DNA of 36,268 bases. It comes from Lachnospiraceae bacterium (GTDB lineage: Bacteria; Bacillota; Clostridia; Lachnospirales; Lachnospiraceae). Shown in pieces: positions 22,011 to 30,796 of this stretch. The stretch lies in the NCBI GenBank assembly GCA_014804425.1, contig JAAUZV010000014.1, positions 165,087-201,354 on the forward strand, given 5' to 3'. The translations under genes were made by a program, and so were the position numbers. A model generated the notes under the pieces. That model did no database searches. It had not been told where the DNA came from and was given only the letters and a program-made list of their open reading frames with translations. The number at the start of each line of letters is the position of its first letter. The stretch's first letter is position 1.

Positions 22011-24612
22011 AGGAATACAAATCCCTTTCCAAACCTGCAGCGGTCATTTCGTCTTCTAAAGAAAGTATACTCTTTTCCCGCCGCATAGTAAATAGGACAA
22101 AAAAAGATGCAAAGCCGAGCGGCAGACATTGGTTTGCGGTATATTCGAACATGCTGACAAGGATAAACGCCGCCAGCATCACAAGCGTCATAAACTGCAT
22201 TTCACTGCGGTCCTTTCCCCGCCATATGAGAAAGACCGAACGCCCGAACATCCCAAACAGGATACCGAGATAAAGAAGTCCCGCAGGAATCCCGAAATCA
22301 TAAGCAATCTGGAGAAACGAATTGTGCGCGTGCATCGCCTCCACACCGCCATCCGAAATTCCCATCTCCTCATGGCCGCTGAAGTTTAATCGGCTGAAAT
22401 ATTCCAAATAAATACCGAAACGCCCGTTTGACACATGATCCAGCGGGTTCGTTCCGCCGCTGACTTCCTCCGCATCGGGAGCAAACGTCCCTCCTGCCGA
22501 AGCGACCGTGCCAAGCTGCGTAAGGCGCATGCCTCCTGCCTCCGCCGCTTCCATGTGGATACTCCCGTTTCTTGACTTCATCCCCATTTGAGCAGTCCAG
22601 ATATCCCCCATCTCCGCGGAGGAAAGCCTGTCCTCCGACATTTCCGGCGTGCCAAGGCGATTACCCCACAGACGAAACAGCGCCTCCACATTCATATAAC
22701 GGGGCGAATCCGGCTTCTCTCCTTCTACGATCGTCTCGCTGAACTTCTCCTGATCGCCGAGCTTAACGGGACGGTTCACAACCGCCGGAATACATCTTGT
22801 CAGGGTATAGACTGCCGGAAGCAATAAGATCACGGTACCGAGCCCTGCCGCCAACGCAGACAGATAGGTCTTCCACCGCGGACGGTACACGATCGCCACC
22901 GCCACAAGCAGTAAAACCACCATCCCCCCAACGGCTACAAACGCGGTTCGCGCGACCGTGAGCGCCGTATATCCGAGCACGACCGCCTGCAAGAGCCATT
23001 CCTTCCATGCCGCACGCCATACGGTACCGCTTTTCTTTATTTTCATGAGCAGACGGACTATTACGACCGCCTCCACCATCACCAGATACATCCCCGTACT
23101 CGCCACCGTATGAAAGTACATCGGATAGCGGTTAAAACGATAATAGTGATAGGGTCTGAAGCAAAGGCACATCACCCACATCCACAGAAAATTGACAATG
23201 ATCCCGTTCATGAAATTATGCATGAGCCTGTGCTTTTCCGCCTCGGTATAGCTGACAAGATAAAAAAGCACACAGGTCGCCGCCATTCCCACGGGCCATG
23301 ATTTCCCGTGTCGGTTCACGATCATCAGCACACAGAGCACGAGAAAGCAGACCGCTGCCGGCAGGCATGTCCTCTGCCTGCCCTGCTCCCTGTAGCTGCG
23401 CAGCACAACCATAAGCACGCATCCCCACACAAACACCGCTGCCATCAGACAGCGCGCGATCTGCATCTGCTGCTCATCAACACCGTTCATATGGCAGTAC
23501 ACCATAGAAGCAGGAATCATCAAAAGCCCCCAGATCAGCGTCAGCGGATGAAACAAAGCTCTTACCCTGACAGACAGAAGGACACAGACGCCGAACAGCA
23601 GATACAACCAGCATGCCGCCAGATCCTGCTCCCACTGGATCACTGCGTCCGTATAACGGACCCCGGCCCAAAACAGCACGGCAAAGCTGATCGTCTGCAA
23701 ATAATCCCGCCAGCGCAGCTCCGTGTTCTCCGATACCTGATCTTTGGAATGAAATGCCGCCCGATAGCAGGCATAGCCCGCCACTAACAGGATGCTCAAA
23801 ACAGCAAGCGCATATACGGCAATATCCGCCGTGCCTCCTCCGAACAGACGCGCAATACACAAAAACCATGCTGCCGCAAGCACACCCGCTGCCGCTGCCG
23901 CAAAAAGCAATCCGATCAAAATCCTGCGGACTGTCTCCCAACATTTTCTTTTTTTCAACCACGAGATGAAAACGGCAATGCCCGCATACAATGCGGCGGC
24001 GGCTGTCAGAATTCCGGCGATACAGCAAAGGATACGCACCGTCGAAAACGGCTTTGTATAAACAAACCGCATCATGAGCTGCATGCCCTCACAGAGCGCG
24101 GACGCATAGGAAAGCGCGCCGCACTCTCTGATACGGAGGGTCTCCGCCTCCGCGTACGCCGCCCTTAACGTTCCCACACTCTCATAATGCACGTTGATCC
24201 CCACATAATAAACCGCTCCGGGAATGACGTCCATCTCCGGCTTGATCCGTATCTCGCCCCACCCCTCGATCTCATTAAAATAAGGCACCTCCTGATACAG
24301 GATCGCAAAATCCTGATCGTAGATCGTCACAAACACCCGGTCAAGCGCATGGATGTTCTCCACGCTGCACCCGATCGCAAGAGACGCAAGATAGTCTCCC
24401 GCGGGCATGAACTGCTGCAGCACGATCTCGTCCATCGTGACTGCTCCCGTATAATACGGCGTACCCGTGCTGCCTTCGGAAACCGCTTCGTGATAAAACA
24501 CGCGAAAAGGCCATACCATGAGACACAGTACAGCCGCAACCGTCACGATCATAAATTGTAAACCCTTGTTACCCGATAACAGTCCCTTCATCCGAAGCCC
24601 CATGCTCTCCAC
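21991..24612 (-). CDS. O-antigen polymerase/ligase-like membrane protein with outside N-terminal domain
   Basis: A protein of up to 873 residues. One membrane segment (about 18-40) is followed by a beta-rich outside domain to about residue 190, then ten or more membrane segments. The Wzy_C/O-antigen ligase signature is AHNSFLQIAYDFGIPAGLLY with His763, near the end of a long outside loop rich in Gly, Ser and Met. It is the best candidate for polymerising or ligating the lipid-linked repeat unit outside the membrane. The frame opens with GTG at 24612; ATGs at 24603 and 24591 are alternatives, and all overlap the preceding gtrB-like gene by 23-44 bases. The N-terminal outside domain is an unusual addition compared with typical 400-residue polymerases. 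Confidence 0.87.
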   Translation of the reverse strand: MESMGLRMKGLLSGNKGLQFMIVTVAAVLCLMVWPFRVFYHEAVSEGSTGTPYYTGAVTMDEIVLQQFMPAGDYLASLAIGCSVENIHALDRVFVTIYDQDFAILYQEVPYFNEIEGWGEIRIKPEMDVIPGAVYYVGINVHYESVGTLRAAYAEAETLRIRECGALSYASALCEGMQLMMRFVYTKPFSTVRILCCIAGILTAAAALYAGIAVFISWLKKRKCWETVRRILIGLLFAAAAAGVLAAAWFLCIARLFGGGTADIAVYALAVLSILLVAGYACYRAAFHSKDQVSENTELRWRDYLQTISFAVLFWAGVRYTDAVIQWEQDLAACWLYLLFGVCVLLSVRVRALFHPLTLIWGLLMIPASMVYCHMNGVDEQQMQIARCLMAAVFVWGCVLMVVLRSYREQGRQRTCLPAAVCFLVLCVLMIVNRHGKSWPVGMAATCVLFYLVSYTEAEKHRLMHNFMNGIIVNFLWMWVMCLCFRPYHYYRFNRYPMYFHTVASTGMYLVMVEAVVIVRLLMKIKKSGTVWRAAWKEWLLQAVVLGYTALTVARTAFVAVGGMVVLLLVAVAIVYRPRWKTYLSALAAGLGTVILLLPAVYTLTRCIPAVVNRPVKLGDQEKFSETIVEGEKPDSPRYMNVEALFRLWGNRLGTPEMSEDRLSSAEMGDIWTAQMGMKSRNGSIHMEAAEAGGMRLTQLGTVASAGGTFAPDAEEVSGGTNPLDHVSNGRFGIYLEYFSRLNFSGHEEMGISDGGVEAMHAHNSFLQIAYDFGIPAGLLYLGILFGMFGRSVFLIWRGKDRSEMQFMTLVMLAAFILVSMFEYTANQCLPLGFASFFVLFTMRREKSILSLEDEMTAAGLERDLYSYESGEA

Positions 24613-25549
24613 CGGTCACTTTCTCCCTGACAACAAACTGCGGCGAACGGTTCATACTAATATACATTCTCCCGATATATTCCCCGATCAGACCAAGCAT
24701 CAGCATGATCATGCCGCCGATAAACACAAGCGCCGACATCATGGAACTGAAGCCGACCGGAACCGCGGGATTGACAAACTTTTTGATCACGGTGTAAATA
24801 CCGTAAAGAAATCCTGCCGCGGCAGTCAGCATGCCGATCACGGTTGCGATGCGCAGCGGCATGATCGAAAACGCAGTGAAGCCGTTAAACCAAAGCGCAA
24901 GCAGCTTTTTCATCGTATAGCCGGAGCTGCCCGCCTCGCGCTCCCTGTGCGTTACGTCCACATTAGAGATATTCTTTGTCGCGCGCAGTACCAGTCCGAT
25001 GACGTAAGGATAACAGTTCTCATAGTGCAGCATATCCTCCACAATAAAGCGCCTTGCCGCAAAATAACTGGAAAGATAAAGCTCCTTCGGCTTCCCGAGC
25101 ATGACCCTCGTCATCCGCTCATTGACCTTGCTTCCGAAATTGCGAAACAAGGAATGTTTTTTTTGCGAGTAGCGCGCATACACGACGTCGCTTCCGGCCT
25201 CTATTTGTTCTAACAGTTTTCCGACCTCACTTGCCGGTGTCTGCCCATCGTCGTCAAGACAGACGATGATGTCTCCCCGCACCTCATGAAAACCTGCCAT
25301 CAATGCCGCATGCTGTCCGAAATTTTTGGCAAGCCCGATTCCCGTCACCCCCGGTACGTCTCTCACGATCTGCCGGATCACGTCCATCGTATCATCCGGA
25401 GAAGCGTCGTTGACAAGCACGATCTCATAGGTATACGCAGAAAGCTTTTCCATCGTGTCACAGATCTCCCGAACTACGCCGGGCAGCGTCAGCGTCGAAC
25501 GATAACAGGGAATCACAAAGCTCACCATTATTTTTTTCTCATTCTTCAT
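24569..25549 (-). CDS. polyprenyl-phosphate glycosyltransferase, GtrB/ArnC-like (GT2)
   Basis: A 326-residue GT2 enzyme that makes an undecaprenyl-phosphate sugar on the cytoplasmic face. MVSFVIPCYRSTLTLPGVV begins the GT-A domain, VLVNDASPDDT lies at 45-54, and the DXD motif CLDDDGQTP has Asp99-Asp101. AKNFGQHAALMAGFHEVRGD is typical of GtrB/ArnC. Two C-terminal membrane helices (about 233-256 and 270-293) end in the family motif LGLIGEYIGRMYIS. It starts seven bases after the GNAT stop and overlaps the polymerase-like gene. Sugar-phosphate products of this family are flipped and used by GT-C enzymes, and three unassigned polytopic proteins in the window (8853, 14693, 26107) could fill that role. 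The donor sugar is unknown. Confidence 0.93.
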   Translation of the reverse strand: MKNEKKIMVSFVIPCYRSTLTLPGVVREICDTMEKLSAYTYEIVLVNDASPDDTMDVIRQIVRDVPGVTGIGLAKNFGQHAALMAGFHEVRGDIIVCLDDDGQTPASEVGKLLEQIEAGSDVVYARYSQKKHSLFRNFGSKVNERMTRVMLGKPKELYLSSYFAARRFIVEDMLHYENCYPYVIGLVLRATKNISNVDVTHREREAGSSGYTMKKLLALWFNGFTAFSIMPLRIATVIGMLTAAAGFLYGIYTVIKKFVNPAVPVGFSSMMSALVFIGGMIMLMLGLIGEYIGRMYISMNRSPQFVVREKVTGGEHGASDEGTVIG

Positions 25550-25556
25550 GGTATTT

Positions 25557-26093
25557 TTACCTTTCGTTAGGATTGATCGCCGCCATCAGCACGACGTCCC
25601 GAAAGCCGCCCTGCAGAAATACGTCGTCATGCAGATATGCCTCCTCTACAAACCCCGCATGCGCATAGCTTTTCCGCGCTCTGGCATTGTCCGATAATAC
25701 GCGCAGCATCACGCGATGAAGAGAAAGCTCATGAAACGCGTAATCGAGTGCCAGAATTGCTGTCTCCGTACCGATCCCCTTTCCGAGCGCCGTCTCTTCC
25801 CCGATAAAAATCCCGTACTCCGCCTTGCGGTGTTCCCTGTCAATATCCCGGAAATAGACGCTTCCGACCGCGCTGCCGTCCTGTACCAGACAGATGATCA
25901 TCTGTACGACATGCCCGGTCTTCACCTGCGTTTCAATCCACTGTAAATGTCCCTCATGCGTAAACAGCTCCTGTCTGATAAACCGCTCCCGCACGAAATC
26001 CTTATTTCTCCATGAGACGATCAAGTCCGTATCTTCCTCTGTCATCATCCTGAGACAGACCTTCTCCCCTCTGCGTATCCATTGCTTGTCCAC
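25557..26093 (-). CDS. GNAT family N-acetyltransferase (RimJ/RimL- or PseH/WecD-like)
   Basis: A 178-residue GNAT protein. The acetyl-CoA loop is ALGKGIGTE at about 102-110, preceded by AEYGIFIGEE and followed by SLHRVMLRVLSDNARARKSY and AGFVEEAYL, all typical of RimJ/RimL-type folds. The N-terminal W-R-N-K-D-F and FTHEGHLQWIE pattern also resembles PseH. The start is the GTG at 26093: GGGGAGG lies six bases upstream and it begins 13 bases after the preceding stop, while the longer frame to 26252 lies inside the upstream gene. WecD, which acetylates dTDP-Fuc4N, is also a GNAT, and a wecE-like gene lies two genes upstream. I infer N-acetylation of an amino sugar; which one is not clear, since a second GNAT domain is fused to PseG. 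Confidence 0.88.
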   Translation of the reverse strand: MDKQWIRRGEKVCLRMMTEEDTDLIVSWRNKDFVRERFIRQELFTHEGHLQWIETQVKTGHVVQMIICLVQDGSAVGSVYFRDIDREHRKAEYGIFIGEETALGKGIGTETAILALDYAFHELSLHRVMLRVLSDNARARKSYAHAGFVEEAYLHDDVFLQGGFRDVVLMAAINPNER

Positions 26094-26106
26094 TGACAGC
26101 CTCCCC

Positions 26107-28023
26107 TCAGTTTTCATACGCCCTCGCATGAACCCGCTGTGTGCATAAGAAATCACTGCGCCCGGTCTCATAATCAAAATACACCTTGCAGATGTAAAAG
26201 TTCCGCTCTCCGCCTGTCTCGACCATGTCCTCGTGCACCACCCTGACATCATAGCCCTTACAGCGGTAATATGCGATCATCCAATCCGTATCACGGTCAG
26301 TCCGCGTCACAAAATAAAGATTGTTCATGTACAGTAAGTCCGATTCGATATTTCCGACGCCATACCGGCTCAGCTTTTCGGCATAGATCGGACTTTTTGA
26401 CGCCCAGCCTCCGCACAGCTCATAATTGCGATAGCTGTTATCCGCCGGAACCATCCGCTCGGAATATGCCACGGTGGAATAAACGTCCAACAGATAAAAA
26501 TTCTCTTCATGCTCCGCAAAGTAAGCGCGCAGCCCGTCCCATTCCTCATTGACGCGCTCTCTGCGCTCCTGCTCCTGCTCCACCTCCGTAACGCCTCTCA
26601 TCGCAGGAACAAGCACAAGCGCCGTGATGATGAGCGTCACCGTGACCCGCCAATATTTGCGGTATAACGGCAGATAGGGCGCACGTTTCTTCTGCCGCGG
26701 CGCATCCTCCTGCGAAAGCGCTCCGCCCGTCTTTGTCTGAAAGAGCTTCCTCCTGTAATCGGCATAAAACGCGTGCATCTGGCACAAAAGCATGGCAAAC
26801 AGGATCAGAACTTCACACAGATAAAGGGAAACCGTGATCCGCTCCGGCGTCCGCCCCCGCATGATCAGATACATCCAGCTGACCGTACGCATAAATGCCA
26901 AAAGCGCCAGCTTCCACGGCACGGAATAATCCCACTGCAGCATGCCCGTTAAAAAAATAAGCAGATACAACGCGATGACAAGATACGCCCACACGCCGTC
27001 CTCGGCATGCAGCAGCCGATACAGATACTCGCGGATTCCGTCGTAAAGACTGTTCTTAAAATACGATCTTCCGAGCTCCGTACGATTATATTCCACAATG
27101 CTTTCAAGCGCATCCGCGCTCAGCGACTCATCCATGGCAAAATTATAGTTTAACAGCAGCTTTATCTCCGCCTCGTCCAGACCAAGCTGTCTATAGTATG
27201 CCCTGTTTTGTGCGTAATCAGGCGGTTCGCCCTGAAAATCATACAGTTCCGTCCGATATGCAAAAAACCGGTCAAATTCATTCCACTCGCTGCCGCTGTA
27301 CGCCAAAGTATTCAAAAGCAGACCGATCCCCATTCCGACTGCGATCACAATGGGCGTTGTCAGATATTTGAGCAGATTTTCCAAGCCGAACATCGGGGTA
27401 TGCGTGTGTTTTGCCCCGTGCGACCATTTCGCGATCCCCGCCGCTCCGATGAGCGGGCAGAGCAGCAGCATCATTTCCGTCCTTACATAAAATCCAAGGA
27501 TCACAAGAATCATGCTGACAATATTTTTGCGGATGAACCGTCCGACCTGCTCCTCATCATCCGTCGTGCAAAAGAGAAACACGCCCGTCGCCACAAGCAT
27601 TGCACAGGTAACGGAATACTGCACATAAACAAGCTCCCATAATAACAGCCCTGCAAACAGGAAGGTCTGGAACAAAAGCAGGATGCTTTTTTTCAGAAAT
27701 CCGTTCGTAAAAGAGATCACGCGTTTTCCGATCAGCCAAAAGCATAGCGCATGACAGGCGCACAAAAAAATGCCGTACCATGGCAGCGCAGGCGAAAACC
27801 GATACAGGACGCTGATCAAAAAACCCACCGGATACAGCATTTGGATATTTCTTCCCTCAGGCGTCCCTGTATACGTTCCCGCGAGAATATCTTTTATCAG
27901 GACATCATCATTGAGATCATAATATAAGTCATAGAAATAGCCTGCGGCGATCGCGCACAGCAATGTCACCGCAAGCGCAAAGAGCATATCGCGGATTGTT
28001 CTTAATCTCTGCTCCTCTTTCAT
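26107..28023 (-). CDS. large polytopic membrane protein, possible GT-C glycosyltransferase
   Basis: A 638-residue protein that I recognise only as a type common in clostridial glycan loci. It has one N-terminal membrane helix (about 12-32), then an outside loop with DLYYDLNDD (32-40) and GTPEGRNIQMLYPVG, about ten more helices, a hydrophilic Lys/Arg-rich stretch near 430-460, a membrane helix, and an outside C-terminal domain of about 150 residues. Acidic residues in the first outside loop are a GT-C trait, so a polyprenyl-phosphate-sugar-dependent glycosyltransferase is plausible, perhaps paired with the GtrB-like enzyme two genes on. The start overlaps the wecE stop as ATGA, which indicates translational coupling. 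A polymerase or transport role is an alternative. Confidence 0.82.
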   Translation of the reverse strand: MKEEQRLRTIRDMLFALAVTLLCAIAAGYFYDLYYDLNDDVLIKDILAGTYTGTPEGRNIQMLYPVGFLISVLYRFSPALPWYGIFLCACHALCFWLIGKRVISFTNGFLKKSILLLFQTFLFAGLLLWELVYVQYSVTCAMLVATGVFLFCTTDDEEQVGRFIRKNIVSMILVILGFYVRTEMMLLLCPLIGAAGIAKWSHGAKHTHTPMFGLENLLKYLTTPIVIAVGMGIGLLLNTLAYSGSEWNEFDRFFAYRTELYDFQGEPPDYAQNRAYYRQLGLDEAEIKLLLNYNFAMDESLSADALESIVEYNRTELGRSYFKNSLYDGIREYLYRLLHAEDGVWAYLVIALYLLIFLTGMLQWDYSVPWKLALLAFMRTVSWMYLIMRGRTPERITVSLYLCEVLILFAMLLCQMHAFYADYRRKLFQTKTGGALSQEDAPRQKKRAPYLPLYRKYWRVTVTLIITALVLVPAMRGVTEVEQEQERRERVNEEWDGLRAYFAEHEENFYLLDVYSTVAYSERMVPADNSYRNYELCGGWASKSPIYAEKLSRYGVGNIESDLLYMNNLYFVTRTDRDTDWMIAYYRCKGYDVRVVHEDMVETGGERNFYICKVYFDYETGRSDFLCTQRVHARAYEN

Positions 28024-29165
28024 ACGCGGTAGAACTCCTTCACCTTACCGGTAATCTCTAATACCTCCTCCGGCGTCAGCTCATAATACATCGGCAGACG
28101 CAGCAGGCGCTCACTTTCCTTTGTCGTGTAGCGGTCTTCCCCGAAAAACGTTCCGAACTGCTTTCCCGCAGGCGCAGTGTGGAGCGGTATATAATGAAAT
28201 ACCGCCATGATCTCGTGCTCTTCCAAAAACCGGATCAGCTCCGTACGTTCCTCAATATCCTTTACCTTAATATAATACATATGCCCGTTGCCCACGCATC
28301 CGTCCGGAATCTGCGGACATTCGATCAGTCCCCTCTCCGCGAGCGGGGCAAGCTGCTCGTCATATAGGTCAAACAGGGAACGCCGCTTCTCATTGATCTC
28401 ATCTGCCATTTCGAGCTGCGCCCACAAATAGGCCGCGTTCATATCGCCCGGCAGATAGGAGGAACCGAGATTCACCCAGGTATACTTATCGACCTGCCCG
28501 CGGTAAAATTTCGCACGATTCGTTCCCTTCTCGCGCAGAATCTCCGCTTCCTCTGCAAATTTAAAATCTTTGATGAGTAATGCGCCGCCCTCGCCCATGC
28601 TGTAATTTTTGGTTTCATGAAAGCTGTAGCAGCCGAAATCACCGATCGTTCCCAACGCGCGTCCCTTATAGGTCGAGAGCACGCCCTGCGCCGCATCCTC
28701 GATCACATAAAGCTTATGCCGCGCCGCAATGTCCATGATCGTGTCCATCTCGCAGGCGATACCCGCATAATGCACCGGAACGATCGCCTTTGTTTTTTCA
28801 TTCACAGCCGCCTCGATCAGCGTCTCATCGATGTTCATGGTATCGGGACGGATATCGACAAATACCGGCTTTGCGCCGCGCAGTACAAAAGCGTTCGCCG
28901 TTGAGACAAAGGTATAGGCGGGCATGATCACTTCATCGCCCGGCCCGATGTTACACAACAGCGCCGCAAGCTCCGTCGCATGCGTGCAGGATGTCGTCAG
29001 CAGGCTTTTTGCCGCTCCCGTGCGTTCCTCGAACCATGCGTCGCATTTCTTGGTAAAAGGGCCATCCCCGCAGATCTTGCGGTTCTTCGTTACGGCCTCT
29101 GTGATATATTCAATTTCTTTCCCCGTGTAGGGCGGCTTATTAAAAGGAATTCTAAAATTAGGCAT
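28020..29165 (-). CDS. wecE: dTDP-4-amino-4,6-dideoxygalactose transaminase, WecE/RffA type
   Basis: A 381-residue DegT/DnrJ/EryC1 aminotransferase with strong likeness to E. coli WecE: IPFNKPPYTGKE, ICGDGPFTKKC (31-41), PAYTFVSTANAFVLRGAKPV, RPDTMNIDETLIEAA, VPVHYAGIACEMDTIM, SFHETKNY with PLP-binding Lys186, EKGTNRAKFYRGQVDKYTW and DRYTTKESERLLRLP. It should convert dTDP-4-keto-6-deoxyglucose to dTDP-Fuc4N with glutamate as donor. The supplying genes rmlA and rmlB are not in the window and must be elsewhere. A candidate promoter lies just upstream (29204-29232). The following gene overlaps by four bases. The nearby GNAT could complete dTDP-Fuc4NAc. Assignment of the reaction is from family likeness and is firm at the subfamily level. 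Confidence 0.94.
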   Translation of the reverse strand: MPNFRIPFNKPPYTGKEIEYITEAVTKNRKICGDGPFTKKCDAWFEERTGAAKSLLTTSCTHATELAALLCNIGPGDEVIMPAYTFVSTANAFVLRGAKPVFVDIRPDTMNIDETLIEAAVNEKTKAIVPVHYAGIACEMDTIMDIAARHKLYVIEDAAQGVLSTYKGRALGTIGDFGCYSFHETKNYSMGEGGALLIKDFKFAEEAEILREKGTNRAKFYRGQVDKYTWVNLGSSYLPGDMNAAYLWAQLEMADEINEKRRSLFDLYDEQLAPLAERGLIECPQIPDGCVGNGHMYYIKVKDIEERTELIRFLEEHEIMAVFHYIPLHTAPAGKQFGTFFGEDRYTTKESERLLRLPMYYELTPEEVLEITGKVKEFYRV

Positions 29166-29203
29166 GTCGAATCCGCTCCCTATGTTTCATATTTAACCTT
29201 AAT

Positions 29204-29232
29204 ATTGTATCATGTCTCATGCGTAAATACAA
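29204..29232 (-). promoter_or_regulatory. candidate internal promoter before wecE
   Basis: TTGTAT (29227-29232) and TACAAT (29204-29209) lie 17 bases apart on the minus strand, at the very end of the pseH-pseG gene. Transcription would start near 29197, about 30 bases before the wecE ATG. The -10 box matches five of six consensus positions. It would let the downstream glycan genes be expressed apart from the pseudaminic acid genes. Confidence 0.45.
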
Positions 29233-30796
29233 GCTTGGCAAGCGCTTCGGCAATGCGCCCCGCCCCGTTTCCGTCCACAAGTGCATGCATGGCATCCGCC
29301 AGCTTTTTTCGTTCGGGTGCCGCCGTAAGATGCGCAAGCACCGCGGTAAGCTGCGCGTCCGCCTCCGTCGGAAAGCTTTCCGCGCGGATATCGCCGAGAT
29401 TCACGACGCCCGTTTCCCGCGCAAACGCCTCCGCCCCCATCCGCTGGTTATCCGCCAGATAATACAGGACACCCGGCAGTCCGGCCGCGCACAGCTCGTA
29501 TAGTGTACTGCCTGCCGCCGCAACCGCAAGATCGCTTTCGTGCATGAGCGATGACAGGTCACTGCACCCCTCTACTACCTCAATATTTCCGTTCTGCTCC
29601 GCGAGCCGGTAGAGCTCGTCTTTTCCTTTGGCATACGGGCCGCAGACGACCAGAATCTTCGCATCGGGCAGCCGCTCCGCAAACAGCTTCGCAAACCATA
29701 CGCCCGCACCGTACGGATCGGAACCGCCCGTCGTCACAAGTACTGTGCCAAGTGTTTCCCTCACGCCGGCGTCTTCCCGCCGAAAGGACGGGCGAACCGG
29801 CGCATAGCCCGGACCGAGCAGATACGTGCATCTGCCATCCCGCTTTCCGACCGGATGAACACCCGACCCTGTATCCCGATCCATCGGATAATCAAGCTGT
29901 TTTGCATAGACATTATAGTTGATCAGCATATCAACGGGATATTCCTGCTCCTTCAGATCATCCATCCAGGCAACCCGATGTCCGTTTTCTTTCAGCGTCT
30001 CCACATAATGCTTTGTTACATGATAGCTGTCCAGCACGACCGGCGCACCGTCCGCAAGCAGCGCCGGCAGCTTCCCAAGCTCCGACTCCATATTTCTGTG
30101 ATCGGTGTTCAGGGTCAGGCACGGAAATCCTCTGGCAGCGATCGTCCCCTGAGACTCCTCATCCGCCGTCACAAACACGGGATTCAGTCCCCGCCCTTCA
30201 CAGGCGTCGGCAATCGTCAGACAGCGCATCAGGTGCCCATAGCCGACCTGCGCGTTCGCATCCGCTCGGAAATAGATCAGCGATTTTCGCGGCACATCCG
30301 CACGAAAACGGAGAATCTCCGGATTCCCACCCGCTGCCGATCCCGTGCCCCCCGCCGCTTTTTCATACCCCGCCTTTTCAAAGCAGCGCACGGACGCGAT
30401 ATTTTCCGCCTTCACCTCCCCGTAGAGCTCCGTGCAGGTAAAGCATAACGCCGCAGTCCATCTTTTCGCCAGCGTCAGAAGCAGACTGCCCAGACCGTGC
30501 CCACGCCATGCAGGCGCAATGCTGTAGCTGATACGATACGCGGCGCCGTCCTGATCCCTTGTGAGTCGGAGCACGCCCGCAGGCTGCGCATCCCCACGTT
30601 CCTCATCGCATACCATGAGGATCCAATGCGGACTGTCCGTGTCCGCCTGCGTGCGCGCAAACCACGCTGTATGCTCGTCCCATGTGATCGGAGCTGACGA
30701 AAACGACTGTCTGCGCGTTTCCGCGTCATTCGCCCATGTAAACAGCAGCTCCTTATCTGCTTCTTTGACATTTCTGAAATAGCCCTTCACCTGCAT
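29210..30796 (-). CDS. pseG: fused PseH-type N-acetyltransferase and PseG-type UDP-sugar hydrolase
   Basis: A 528-residue two-domain protein. Residues 1 to about 167 are a GNAT domain, with the acetyl-CoA loop WRGHGLGS at 97-104 and an N-terminal W-x-N-D-x-E-x-R pattern like PseH. Residues from about 170 are a PseG domain: RKSLIYFRADANAQVGYGHL, with the catalytic-type His188 in GYGHLMRC (185-192), then VLDSYHVTKHYVE, VLVTTGGSDPYGAG and VAAAGSTLYELCAAGLPG. PseH acetylates the 4-amino group and PseG cleaves the UDP to release 2,4-diacetamido-2,4,6-trideoxy-L-altrose, two consecutive steps. The ATG overlaps the pseI TGA by one base. The GNAT-first order is notable. A TTG one codon upstream is also possible. 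Confidence 0.93.
   Translation of the reverse strand: MQVKGYFRNVKEADKELLFTWANDAETRRQSFSSAPITWDEHTAWFARTQADTDSPHWILMVCDEERGDAQPAGVLRLTRDQDGAAYRISYSIAPAWRGHGLGSLLLTLAKRWTAALCFTCTELYGEVKAENIASVRCFEKAGYEKAAGGTGSAAGGNPEILRFRADVPRKSLIYFRADANAQVGYGHLMRCLTIADACEGRGLNPVFVTADEESQGTIAARGFPCLTLNTDHRNMESELGKLPALLADGAPVVLDSYHVTKHYVETLKENGHRVAWMDDLKEQEYPVDMLINYNVYAKQLDYPMDRDTGSGVHPVGKRDGRCTYLLGPGYAPVRPSFRREDAGVRETLGTVLVTTGGSDPYGAGVWFAKLFAERLPDAKILVVCGPYAKGKDELYRLAEQNGNIEVVEGCSDLSSLMHESDLAVAAAGSTLYELCAAGLPGVLYYLADNQRMGAEAFARETGVVNLGDIRAESFPTEADAQLTAVLAHLTAAPERKKLADAMHALVDGNGAGRIAEALAKLVFTHET

Noticed and set aside
26094..26252. Longer start for the GNAT protein
   Set aside because: It would overlap the 638-residue membrane protein gene by about 145 bases, and the GTG at 26093 has GGGGAGG at ideal spacing.
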